This document shows, piece by piece, positions 53,655 to 62,312 of a stretch of DNA of 64,000 bases (the first letter of the stretch is position 1; each line of letters starts with the position of its first letter). The stretch comes from Brackiella oedipodis DSM 13743 (GTDB lineage Bacteria; Pseudomonadota; Gammaproteobacteria; Burkholderiales; Burkholderiaceae_B): positions 124,001-188,000 of the forward strand of contig NZ_JHZJ01000010.1 of the NCBI RefSeq assembly GCF_000621025.1. The letters are read 5' to 3'. Below the pieces are notes generated by a model. That model had not been told where the DNA came from. It saw only the letters and a program-made list of their open reading frames with translations, and searched no databases. The position numbers were made by a program, and so were the translations under genes.

Positions 53655-54728
53655 TTAGGCGGCTTCTTGAGCGTCAAACACGCTTAAGCGTCTGACACTT
53701 AAGTGCACAATTTCGCCCACCGCGTATTGCAATTGTTTTTGTTGGACACGACTAATCATTGTTTCTAGGCGTTGTCCTGTACTAGTATCTTTGACGGTAA
53801 TGCGAATCCAAGGGCCCATATCTTGGATATGTTCGATAGGACCTGAAGCCAAGCTTGCTGTGGCAGGCTCTCGTTGTAACTGCCAATCATGGCTGCTCAC
53901 ATAAGCGACAGCTGAACCCTCTGGAGGGATATGACTTTGTTGACTTAAGTCATAGCTGAAGTTGCCGAAATGCCATTGATTGCGTTGCACTTGACCTTCG
54001 AATAAGCTGACATCCCCCATAAAGCGACTGACAAACGGCGATTGTGGCGCTTCATAAAAATCCGTGCCCGTGCCGATTTGTTCAATACGACCATGGTTCA
54101 TCAAAACAATTTGATCAGAGATCTCGAGGGCTTCTTCTTGATCATGGGTCACCAAAATCGTGCTAATACCCATTTGTTGTTGAATCTGCGATAACCACTG
54201 ACGCATATCCTTGCGTACTTTCGCATCTAATGCACCAAAAGGTTCATCTAAAAGTAATAACTTAGGATCGGTGGCCAATGCACGCGCTAAGGCGACCCGT
54301 TGACGTTGCCCACCAGACAATTGTGAAGGTAGTCGCTTGGCTAAATGCGGTAATTGGATGAGATCTAAGAGGCGATTGACCTTGGCGTTAATGGCTTCTT
54401 TGCTCGGTCTTTGTTTGCGGGGCAGCACACGCAAGCCAAAAGCAATGTTTTCAAAAACATTCAAATGCCGAAATAAGGCATAGTTCTGAAACATAAAACC
54501 AATGCCACGATTCTTCACGGGCACTTCGGTCACATCCTGTTCATTAAACAAAATATGCCCTGAATCAGCGTATTCTAGACCCGCAATTATGCGTAGCAAG
54601 GTGGTTTTACCACAACCCGAAGGTCCCAGTAAGGAGACTAATTGCCCTTCCGGTACGGTTAAATTAATATCCTTGAGCGCGGTGACATTAGCAAAAGACT
54701 TATTTAGATGTTGAATATTAATACTCAT
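53655..54728 (-). CDS. cysA: Sulfate/thiosulfate ABC transporter ATPase CysA
   Basis: The 357-residue ATPase that powers sulfate import. Walker A is GPSGCGKTT, the signature is LSGGQRQRVALARAL and Walker B is LLLLDEPFGALDAKV, followed by a C-terminal TOBE-like regulatory domain. It overlaps cysW by 11 bp and ends the sbp-sbp-cysT-cysW-cysA operon. Two terminator-like hairpins follow. Confidence 0.95.
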   Translation of the reverse strand: MSINIQHLNKSFANVTALKDINLTVPEGQLVSLLGPSGCGKTTLLRIIAGLEYADSGHILFNEQDVTEVPVKNRGIGFMFQNYALFRHLNVFENIAFGLRVLPRKQRPSKEAINAKVNRLLDLIQLPHLAKRLPSQLSGGQRQRVALARALATDPKLLLLDEPFGALDAKVRKDMRQWLSQIQQQMGISTILVTHDQEEALEISDQIVLMNHGRIEQIGTGTDFYEAPQSPFVSRFMGDVSLFEGQVQRNQWHFGNFSYDLSQQSHIPPEGSAVAYVSSHDWQLQREPATASLASGPIEHIQDMGPWIRITVKDTSTGQRLETMISRVQQKQLQYAVGEIVHLSVRRLSVFDAQEAA

Positions 54729-55659
54729 ATTTCACTCCGGCTAATTGGTTGGCGCGAGACGGCTTAGTGGCACTGGCAGCCGCAGTGGCCGACTTAGGGC
54801 TTGTTTTTGTAAGCACTTGGGGGACTTTGTCCTGACGACGTTGCTGCAAGTAACTCAGCAGATTCTGCAACAATAAGGTAAAGAGCGCCAACATGGCTAA
54901 TAAACTAGCCGCCGCGAAGGCGCCCACAATATTGTATTCATCGTAGGCAATTTCAATGAGTAGCGGCAACGTATTGGTTTGACCACGAATATGGCCAGAG
55001 ACCACACTGACGGCACCGAACTCGCCCATGGCTCTTGCATTGGTTAGGATAATGCCATATAGCAAGGCCCAGCGAATGTTTGGTAGGGTCACCTTGCGGA
55101 ACATTTGCCATGGTGAGGCTCCTAATACCAGAGCGGCTTGCTCATCAACATTGCCTTGGCTTTGCATCAGCGGGATTAACTCACGCGCCACAAAGGGAAA
55201 GGTCACAAACATGGTGGCCAAGACCATCCCAGGAACGGCAAAAATAATCTGCATTTGATGCGCCTCGAGCCAAGAGCCCAGCAGCGTATTCGTGCCAAAA
55301 ACCAAAATAAACATTAAGCCAGCCACCACGGGAGAGACAGCAAAGGGCATATCTAACAAACCGCTAATAAATTGTTTGCCCCTAAAATCAAAATGTGTAA
55401 TTAACCAAGCAATGGCCAAGCCCAATATGGCATTGATCGGCACCACAATAGCGGTGATTTTAAGGGTGAGCCAAATGGCAGATTGCGCTTCTGGATCCGT
55501 CAGCGACGCGACATACAAATCCCAGCCTTGTGCTAGTGCTTCGCTAAAGACCGCCAGCAAGGGGATAAACAACATAATGGTCAAAAACAAGACTGCAATT
55601 GCAATCAGCGTAATACGCAACCAACGTGGTTCAGTTCGAATAGAAGATACGGATTTCAT
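54718..55659 (-). CDS. cysW: Sulfate ABC transporter permease CysW
   Basis: An inner-membrane permease with six spans, 313 residues. The EAA loop GASPWQMFRKVTLPNIRWAL contacts CysA, and RAMGEFGAVSVVSGHIRGQT is typical of CysW. The ATG at 55659 overlaps the cysT stop (ATGA) with AGGA upstream, which favours it over starts further 5'. About 40 C-terminal residues beyond the last span are Ala/Ser/Lys-rich and probably disordered. Confidence 0.94.
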   Translation of the reverse strand: MKSVSSIRTEPRWLRITLIAIAVLFLTIMLFIPLLAVFSEALAQGWDLYVASLTDPEAQSAIWLTLKITAIVVPINAILGLAIAWLITHFDFRGKQFISGLLDMPFAVSPVVAGLMFILVFGTNTLLGSWLEAHQMQIIFAVPGMVLATMFVTFPFVARELIPLMQSQGNVDEQAALVLGASPWQMFRKVTLPNIRWALLYGIILTNARAMGEFGAVSVVSGHIRGQTNTLPLLIEIAYDEYNIVGAFAAASLLAMLALFTLLLQNLLSYLQQRRQDKVPQVLTKTSPKSATAAASATKPSRANQLAGVKYEY

Positions 55660-56522
55660 GAGCGCCATCCTAGAATTTTTTTCTGGTATTTCCACTGCAA
55701 CAAATTAATCAAAAATAAGATAGACATAGAAATCAACAACATGAATAAAGCAACAGCCGCTGCGCCTTGAACATCGAATTGCTCCAATTTAGAGGTAATT
55801 ACGAGTGGTAAGATTTCGGTTTCAAACGGAATATTGCCAGCAATAAAAATAATCGATCCATATTCACCCGTGGCTCGAGCAAACATCATGCCAGCGCCCG
55901 TCAACATGGCCGGCAGCAACTCCGGCAGAATGACGCGACGTACCACCGTCGCACGATGTGCGCCCAGCGTTGCAGCCGCCTCTTCGAGTTCGGGTTGTAA
56001 TTCTTGCAACACCGGTTGTACAGAACGCACCACAAAGGGCAAGCTCACCACCACCAAGGCAATCCAAATGCCTAAGCTCGTAAAGGCGATTTGGCGCGCG
56101 CCTATCAGGGATCCAATCCAGCCATCTTCGGCAAATAAGCCACCAATCCAACCGTTAGGGCCATAAATGGTGGCTAAGGCAATACCGGTCACCGCTGTCG
56201 GTAAGGCAAAGGGTAAATCTACAAAAGCATTGAGCAATTTACGTCCCGGAAACTCATAGCGCACTAAGACCCAAGCTAACAAAGTACCAAACACTAAGTT
56301 AGTCAAGGCCGCTAGAATCGACAGACGCAGGGTCAACCAGACGGCGCTTAAGACACGCGGATCGCTAATAATGTTCCAAAATCCCGTCCAGCCAATGCCT
56401 ATGCTGCTCAACACCATCATGATGAAGGGCAAAAATATCAACACTGAGATACCAAAGATACTAATACCCAGGCTAATCCCAAAGCCTGGCAAAATAGGAC
56501 GTGATTTTAGTAGTAAATTCAT
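55656..56522 (-). CDS. cysT: Sulfate ABC transporter permease CysT (CysU)
   Basis: The second permease of the sulfate importer, 288 residues, six spans. The EAA loop GAHRATVVRRVILPELLPAM and RATGEYGSIIFIAGNIPFET are diagnostic for CysT. It begins 28 bp after the stop of the proximal sulfate-binding protein gene and is coupled to cysW by an ATGA overlap. The operon therefore expresses binding protein, both permeases and ATPase together. Confidence 0.94.
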   Translation of the reverse strand: MNLLLKSRPILPGFGISLGISIFGISVLIFLPFIMMVLSSIGIGWTGFWNIISDPRVLSAVWLTLRLSILAALTNLVFGTLLAWVLVRYEFPGRKLLNAFVDLPFALPTAVTGIALATIYGPNGWIGGLFAEDGWIGSLIGARQIAFTSLGIWIALVVVSLPFVVRSVQPVLQELQPELEEAAATLGAHRATVVRRVILPELLPAMLTGAGMMFARATGEYGSIIFIAGNIPFETEILPLVITSKLEQFDVQGAAAVALFMLLISMSILFLINLLQWKYQKKILGWRS

Positions 56523-56550
56523 TGCCTTTCCTTACAACAATTACAAGGTC

Positions 56551-57564
56551 TTATTTGCGATGATCTATTTGATCGAAGAGACCACCGTCGGCAAAGACAT
56601 TTTTCATGATATCTGGCCAACTACCAAACACATCTTCCGGTTTAAAGGTGTCAATCTTAGGAAAACGATCTTGGAATTGTTGGCGCACACTCTCAAGACT
56701 CGGTCTAAAGTAAAGTTGTGCCGCTAGTTTTTGCGCAGGCTCACTCCATAAATAATCGAGATACTCTTTGGAGACGGCTTGTGTGCCATTTTTGGCCGCG
56801 ACGGCATCAACCACAGCGACGGGTGCCTCCGTCTGCACGGTATAAGATGGGTAAACCACCTCAAATTTGTCGTTACCAAACTGTTTCGCGGCCATTTGTG
56901 CTTCATTTTCTGGCGTAATCAACGCATCGCCAATTTGGCGCTGCACAAAGGTGGTCGTGGCTGCACGCGTACCACTATCGCGCACAGGTACTCGTTTTAG
57001 AACCTCATGCGTAAAGGCTTGCGCCTTTTCAGTGTCATTATTAAATTGCTTGAGGGCGGCGCCGTAAATCGCTAAGAAGGCATAGCGACCATTACCACTG
57101 CTTTTTGGATTCGCAAACACTACTTTTACATCGCCTTTGGCTAAGTCTTGCCAGTCTTTGATGCCTTTTGGATTACCTTTACGCACCAAAATAATCGTGG
57201 CACTGGTAAATGGCTCGGCATTGTCGGGGAATTTTTTGACCCAATCCTTTTCGACTAAGCCTTTATTGACCAATAGATTGATATCCGACCCCTGAGTCAA
57301 GGTCACCACATCCGCTTGTAGTCCATTAGCCACACTCAGGGCTTGTTTGCCAGCACCACCATGTGATTGCTCGATGGTGACCGTCTCGCCCTTGTGTTTG
57401 TCGGCGTAATATTTCGCAAACAAAGGGTTGTACTGCTTATAAAAATCGCGCGTCACGTCATAAGACACATTGAGGATACGATGCTGCTTTGCATCCTGTG
57501 CTAGCGCAGCCGCGCTCAATCCTAGACCTAAACCAAGGGTAAAAAATAATTTTTTTAGTCTCAT
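56551..57564 (-). CDS. sbp: Periplasmic sulfate-binding protein, proximal copy
   Basis: A 337-residue periplasmic sulfate receptor. The start at 57564 (after GAGAGGTGG) gives signal peptide MRLKKLFFTLGLGLGLSAAA. The family motifs are LNVSYDVTRDFYKQYN, IEQSHGGAGKQALSVANGLQ, FANPKSSGNGRYAFLAIYGA and RDSGTRAATTTFVQRQIGDA. It is adjacent to cysT. A second, closely similar copy lies 139 bp upstream, which suggests a tandem duplication. Confidence 0.93.
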   Translation of the reverse strand: MRLKKLFFTLGLGLGLSAAALAQDAKQHRILNVSYDVTRDFYKQYNPLFAKYYADKHKGETVTIEQSHGGAGKQALSVANGLQADVVTLTQGSDINLLVNKGLVEKDWVKKFPDNAEPFTSATIILVRKGNPKGIKDWQDLAKGDVKVVFANPKSSGNGRYAFLAIYGAALKQFNNDTEKAQAFTHEVLKRVPVRDSGTRAATTTFVQRQIGDALITPENEAQMAAKQFGNDKFEVVYPSYTVQTEAPVAVVDAVAAKNGTQAVSKEYLDYLWSEPAQKLAAQLYFRPSLESVRQQFQDRFPKIDTFKPEDVFGSWPDIMKNVFADGGLFDQIDHRK

Positions 57565-57703
57565 ATGCCACCTCTCTCTTTTAAGTAAAAAAAACAACCG
57601 CCATGAATTCGTGTTGTACTACTTAATAAAGCTTGTCGTTATTTATTATCAAAGCCCTATGCTTAAGGGTCGCCCTCCTCGCGACCGCTAGCGATTAGTA
57701 TGT

Positions 57704-58726
57704 TTAGTGCTGGGCATTGCGGGCATCAATTTGGTCAAACACCCCGCCGTCACCAAAAATTTTGCTCATGATATCTGGCCAACTGCCAAATACCTCTCCT
57801 GCCTTAAATGTCTTCACTTCAGGAAAGCGATCCTTATATTGCAAGCGCACTTGCTCGACACTAGGCCGATAGTACAACTTAGCGCCTAAATTCTGTCCAG
57901 GCTCGCTCCACAAATACCTTAGATATTCTTTCGCGACGTCACTATTGCCTTTTTTTGCGGCCACCGCATCGACCACTGCCACAGGAATTTCGGTTTCTAT
58001 GGTGTAGGATGGATAGATCAACTCGAATTGATTCTTACCAAATTGTTGTGCCGCCATCTGCGCCTCATTTTCGGGAGCGATGAGGGCGTCACCAATATGG
58101 CGTTGGATAAAGCTACTGGTCGCACCACGTCCACCACCATCACGCACCGGAATGCGTTTGAGTACTTCACTGGCAAATTCTTGCGCTTTATGGGAGTCGT
58201 TATCGAAACGTTTGAGGGCAGCTCCATAAATCGCCAAAAAAGCATAGCGGCCATTGCCACTGCTTTTTGGATTTGCAAACAGCACTTTGACATCGTCTTT
58301 AATCAGATCAGGCCAGTCGTGAATACCCTTTGGATTGCCCTTGCGTACCAAAATCACGGTTGGGCTGGTAAAGGCCAGCGCCTGGTTGGGCAATTTCTGG
58401 TGCCAATCCTTGTCGATTAAGCCTTTTTCGACCAATAAATTAATATCGGAGCTTTGGTTCATGGTCACCACATCCGCCTGCAAACCATTGGCCACACTCA
58501 AGGCTTGCTTACTTGAGCCACCATGCGATTGTTCTATGGTTACGGTTTCACCCTCATGAGCCTGGGCATAATGCTTGCTAAAGAGCGGATTATATTGGCG
58601 AAAAAAATCTCGAGTGACATCATAAGAGGCATTTAAAATACGATGTTGATGACTATCTTGCGCATTGACCGAAGCCATCATTCCTAAGCTCAGTCCCAGC
58701 GATAGTAATAGTTTGCTAAGTCTCAT
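57704..58726 (-). CDS. sbp: Periplasmic sulfate-binding protein, distal copy
   Basis: A 340-residue paralogue of the neighbouring Sbp, collinear through its length. Signal peptide MRLSKLLLSLGLSLGMMASVNA; motifs LNASYDVTRDFFRQYN, IEQSHGGSSKQALSVANGLQ, NPKSSGNGRYAFLAIYGAAL and RDGGGRGATSSFIQRHIGDA. The changed loop (AGK to SSK, SGTRAATTT to GGGRGATSS) near the anion site could tune affinity or selectivity toward sulfate or thiosulfate. It is the first gene of the operon; the AT-rich stretch upstream should hold the promoter. Confidence 0.92.
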   Translation of the reverse strand: MRLSKLLLSLGLSLGMMASVNAQDSHQHRILNASYDVTRDFFRQYNPLFSKHYAQAHEGETVTIEQSHGGSSKQALSVANGLQADVVTMNQSSDINLLVEKGLIDKDWHQKLPNQALAFTSPTVILVRKGNPKGIHDWPDLIKDDVKVLFANPKSSGNGRYAFLAIYGAALKRFDNDSHKAQEFASEVLKRIPVRDGGGRGATSSFIQRHIGDALIAPENEAQMAAQQFGKNQFELIYPSYTIETEIPVAVVDAVAAKKGNSDVAKEYLRYLWSEPGQNLGAKLYYRPSVEQVRLQYKDRFPEVKTFKAGEVFGSWPDIMSKIFGDGGVFDQIDARNAQH

Positions 58727-59063
58727 ACCGTCAGCCTCTTAATTCTTTAAAGTTATAAGAAACCTATTCTATATAATCAAAAATAGTAAAAACTAATAAT
58801 TAAATAAGGCTCAGTTATTAGTAAGCACTGTTTGTTCGCCGTTCTTGCGCTTAGCACACGTATCAACAATCGGCTCACGACCTCTTTTTTTGGGCAAAAT
58901 AGGCCGCTGTCTGCCGTGCAGAATCGCACCGATTTAAGGGTTAGCTATGCTTTTTTTGGATTGCTTATGTCAGTAACATAGACAGTAGCTGTGCAGTTTA
59001 TTTGAATGCTTTTTAGTTTACTGTTGCTGCGCCGAAGGCATGCAACCCAAAAAGGAGCACATA
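58727..59063. other. Intergenic region between sbp and the aldehyde dehydrogenase gene
   Basis: 337 bp between divergent genes. The first 80 bp are strongly AT-rich (ctatataatc, aataattaaat), where a sulfate-operon promoter and activator site are expected. I could not pick a CysB site with confidence. The ALDH side carries the ribosome-binding site AAAAAGGAG at 59049-59057. No small gene is supported. Confidence 0.5.
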
Positions 59064-60458
59064 ATGCAAGATCAAGACTTGAGCGCTAGTTTTGACAGGC
59101 TTTATCGATTGAGTCGCTTACACACAGAGGTTGACTGGGTCACTCGTAGAAAGCGTCTGCACAAACTCGAACAATTGGTCTATGAACAGCAGAACGAAAT
59201 TGCCGATGCACTGATTCAAGACTTTGGTCACCGCAGTCGTGACGAGACGCTATTAATGGAGATCTTCCCCAGCTTAGTGGCAATTCGCCATGCGCTCAAA
59301 CACGGCAAAAAATGGATGCGTGCGCGTCGAGTCCCTACAGCTTGGTGGTTTTTGCCCGCTAAGAATCGCATCCTGCCACAACCGCTGGGAGTCGTGGGCA
59401 TTATTGTGCCTTGGAATTACCCCTTGATACTGGCTATCACGCCTTTGGTAGCGGCCTTTTGCGCTGGCAACCTGGCCATGCTCAAGCCCTCAGAATTTAC
59501 ACCCGCCTTTAGTGCCTGGCTCAAAGAGGCCGTGGCACAGTACTTTACAGAAGATGAGCTAGTCATCATAGAAGGTGAGGCAGAAACGGCCAAAGCCTTT
59601 ACGCAATTGCCCTTTGATCATCTTTTGTTTACAGGTTCAACCGCTGTCGGCAAAATGGTCATGCAAGCAGCCGCGCAACACCTCACTCCTGTCACTCTGG
59701 AATTAGGTGGCAAATCACCTACCGTGATTTTAGAAGAGGTCGACTTAGATCGTGCTGTCGCGCGCATTATGACAGGCAAATTAGTCAATGCTGGACAAAC
59801 ATGCATTGCTCCAGACTACGTCCTACTCCCAGAGCGCTTGCAATCACAATTTATCCAAAAAGCCAAACAATGGGTTAATCAGCACTATCCTAACCTGCCA
59901 GACAATCCGGATTACACGCGCATCATCAACTCAAAACAATATCAACGCTTGCAACATTACCTAGAGGCACTCGACCCTAACCACATTCACCCGCTGAGTG
60001 ACGCTCCGAATGACCCGCAAAAGCGCTTTATGGTGCCCACCATTGTGACCCCTTCAGATATGCAGCAGGCAATTATGCAAGAAGAGATTTTTGGCCCCTT
60101 ACTGCCGTTAGTGACCTATGATCGAATTGAACATGCGCTTGAATTAATTAAACAGAGACCGCGTCCGCTCGCTTTATATGTCTTTGGCACTCAAGCTAAA
60201 CATATTGATCATGTACTACAAAATACCGTCGCGGGTGGCGTGAGCGTCAATGACACTATTTTTCATGTGGCGCAAGAGGATTTACCTTTTGGTGGTGTCG
60301 GTTATTCTGGTATAGGGGCCTATCATGGTCAATTCGGTTTTGATCGGCTCTCACACCTAAAACCCGTGTTTTATCAACCCAAACTAAATGGCTTATCGCT
60401 ACTGGCGCCGCCATACGGCAAGCGTTTCAGAACAATGATCAAAACCCTAATGAAATAG
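59064..60458 (+). CDS. Coniferyl-aldehyde-dehydrogenase-like NAD(P)-dependent aldehyde dehydrogenase
   Basis: A 464-residue class 3-type aldehyde dehydrogenase that oxidises aldehydes to acids. AAGGAG precedes the chosen ATG at 59064. The active site has the glutamate in TLELGGKSPTVILEE and the nucleophilic cysteine in GKLVNAGQTCIAPDYVLL; GIIVPWNYPL and FTGSTAVGK are standard. A hydrophobic/basic C-terminus (PPYGKRFRTMIKTLMK) may associate with membranes. The closest family resemblance is coniferyl aldehyde dehydrogenase, but fatty-aldehyde substrates are equally possible. Confidence 0.87.
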   Translation: MQDQDLSASFDRLYRLSRLHTEVDWVTRRKRLHKLEQLVYEQQNEIADALIQDFGHRSRDETLLMEIFPSLVAIRHALKHGKKWMRARRVPTAWWFLPAKNRILPQPLGVVGIIVPWNYPLILAITPLVAAFCAGNLAMLKPSEFTPAFSAWLKEAVAQYFTEDELVIIEGEAETAKAFTQLPFDHLLFTGSTAVGKMVMQAAAQHLTPVTLELGGKSPTVILEEVDLDRAVARIMTGKLVNAGQTCIAPDYVLLPERLQSQFIQKAKQWVNQHYPNLPDNPDYTRIINSKQYQRLQHYLEALDPNHIHPLSDAPNDPQKRFMVPTIVTPSDMQQAIMQEEIFGPLLPLVTYDRIEHALELIKQRPRPLALYVFGTQAKHIDHVLQNTVAGGVSVNDTIFHVAQEDLPFGGVGYSGIGAYHGQFGFDRLSHLKPVFYQPKLNGLSLLAPPYGKRFRTMIKTLMK

Positions 60459-60464
60459 CTCAAC

Positions 60465-60492
60465 AGGGGGCGCTACAGCCCCCTTTAGTCCT
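60465..60492 (+). terminator. Weak terminator after the aldehyde dehydrogenase gene
   Basis: Stem agggggc / gccccct (60465-60471, 60478-60484) with loop gctaca, followed by an imperfect T-tract (ttagtccttt). Confidence 0.55.
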
Positions 60493-60545
60493 TTAGTGTT
60501 GAAGACAAACAGCGCTTAGCAGCCTTTAGTCATGCCGCTCTGAGG

Positions 60546-62312
60546 TTAAGTACCAAACAGTTTGCGCTTCAAAACACGTTTGATAAAGCGCAATTTTTGA
60601 TCCCTAGGAAAACTCACAAAATTACTCATGGTAATGCCTTTCGTAAAGGCGGTTTTTTTGGAGTAATCAATCGCCACATCGACAATTACAGCCCGCCCCT
60701 GTGCGGCCAACCACTTGGCACTCTGGACTCGTACATAGAGCTCCTGCTCGTTCTGGATAGGCACATAGGCGGCGCCTGTGGCTTGAGCCACGCCTGCAAA
60801 ATCCAAAGCAGATAATTGAGTGCAGGTCATTTTTTGGTAAGTGGTTTGTTGTGGCTGCGAAATTTGTGCTAAGCGCCCATCATTAAACACAAAAAATATC
60901 ACACCCAAATGCCGGGCAGAGGCGGTGGCAATTTCCATACACGTCATCGCAAAACATCCATCTCCAACGATGGCGAATACCGTTCTCTCAGGATGCATGA
61001 GTTTGGCGCCAATGGCACCAGGTACGGCATACCCCATGGCATTGTAGTCTGTCGGACCAATGACCTGTCCCCCCACCCTGACTCGAAATAATTCAGCAGT
61101 CAAAAATGTATGATTGCCGTCATCCAATACAGTAATCGCATTGCCCGGTAGGATCTCATACAAGCAATCAAAAAAAGCTAAGGCTGGCACCCTACCATGA
61201 CTGAGATGCCGCTGCCAACGGCGTCGATAGTGACGCTTGTCTTTGGCAATGGCTTGCCATAACGCGGGTCTGGCGGCGGGTAAACGCTGACTGTTATCGG
61301 CGTTAAGCCTTTGTATGAGCGCTTGTAGGACCTCTTTAGCATCCCCTTGGATACAAAACTGGGCCGCGTAGTTTGCTCCTAAGGCCGCGGCATCAATATC
61401 TATCTGTATATGCAGCGGCGGCATGTTGACTGCAAAACTACCGCTAGCGATTTCACTATAACGGGCGCCAACGGTAAGTACCGCCGTGGCCTTTTTAAAG
61501 GCATTGTGAGCCGCCGGTACCGCCGCTTGACTAAAACCAAAGCCGGTATGCCATTTAAAATCATAGGGCACCACTGATAGCCCCTGCAGAGTCGTCGCGA
61601 TAGGGGCTTGTAAAAGCTCACATAAGGTCTGCAATTCTGCGCTCGCATGACGCGCCCCCCAGCCTGCAAAAATGGCCACTTGTTGAGTATTGAGTAGCGC
61701 CTCTATGATCTGCTGCAATACTTCTGGTGCAATGGGGGGATTGGCAGAGACTGGCTGTTGTCGACAAAACTGCTGATACGTCGGCACGCTCTGAATTTCT
61801 GTAGCGAAAAGCTGGAGGTTAACAGGGATTTCTACCAAAACCGGGCCCGGCAGGCCTTGAGTAGCTAGTTGATAGGCTTGATACAAGGTCGGTACCACAT
61901 CTTGCATGCGTTCCACCAAAAAACCTTTTTTGGTGATTTCTTGTAATAGTCGCTGTTGGTTGACATCATGCAGCTTAAAGCGAAAAGACGTATCTCTTCG
62001 CACCCCACCGGTGATGACTAATAAGGGGATGCCCGCCAAAAATGCTTCACCAATAGCGCTGGCGGCATGTGTTAAACCCGCGGCAGGCACGGTTACCAGC
62101 ACACCAATATTGCCGTTATGACTGACGCGACTCACTGCCTCCGCCAAAAACGCCCCACTTTGCTCATTAATCACCAAGATGGGTTCGATTTTCTTAGAGA
62201 GCGCTAACTCATCATATAACTCGGTATTATGCACCCCCGGGATACCAAAGGTATGTGTAATACCCAACTGTTCTAAGGCATAAACTGTCAATTGTGCTGC
62301 ATTTTTTTTCAT
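60546..62312 (-). CDS. Thiamine-diphosphate-dependent enzyme of the acetolactate synthase/benzoylformate decarboxylase family
   Basis: A 588-residue ThDP enzyme with the three domains of the POX/AHAS family. The catalytic glutamate is in VINEQSGAFLAEA (about residue 51). The ThDP-binding signature starts IVGDGCFAMTCMEIATASAR and ends with FND. The central Rossmann domain is present but no clear FAD site. The small regulatory-subunit gene ilvN and other ilv genes are absent, so branched-chain synthesis is unlikely. A 2-oxoacid decarboxylase or lyase fits better. Its start overlaps the stop of the FAD dehydrogenase gene (ATGA). Confidence 0.8.
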   Translation of the reverse strand: MKKNAAQLTVYALEQLGITHTFGIPGVHNTELYDELALSKKIEPILVINEQSGAFLAEAVSRVSHNGNIGVLVTVPAAGLTHAASAIGEAFLAGIPLLVITGGVRRDTSFRFKLHDVNQQRLLQEITKKGFLVERMQDVVPTLYQAYQLATQGLPGPVLVEIPVNLQLFATEIQSVPTYQQFCRQQPVSANPPIAPEVLQQIIEALLNTQQVAIFAGWGARHASAELQTLCELLQAPIATTLQGLSVVPYDFKWHTGFGFSQAAVPAAHNAFKKATAVLTVGARYSEIASGSFAVNMPPLHIQIDIDAAALGANYAAQFCIQGDAKEVLQALIQRLNADNSQRLPAARPALWQAIAKDKRHYRRRWQRHLSHGRVPALAFFDCLYEILPGNAITVLDDGNHTFLTAELFRVRVGGQVIGPTDYNAMGYAVPGAIGAKLMHPERTVFAIVGDGCFAMTCMEIATASARHLGVIFFVFNDGRLAQISQPQQTTYQKMTCTQLSALDFAGVAQATGAAYVPIQNEQELYVRVQSAKWLAAQGRAVIVDVAIDYSKKTAFTKGITMSNFVSFPRDQKLRFIKRVLKRKLFGT

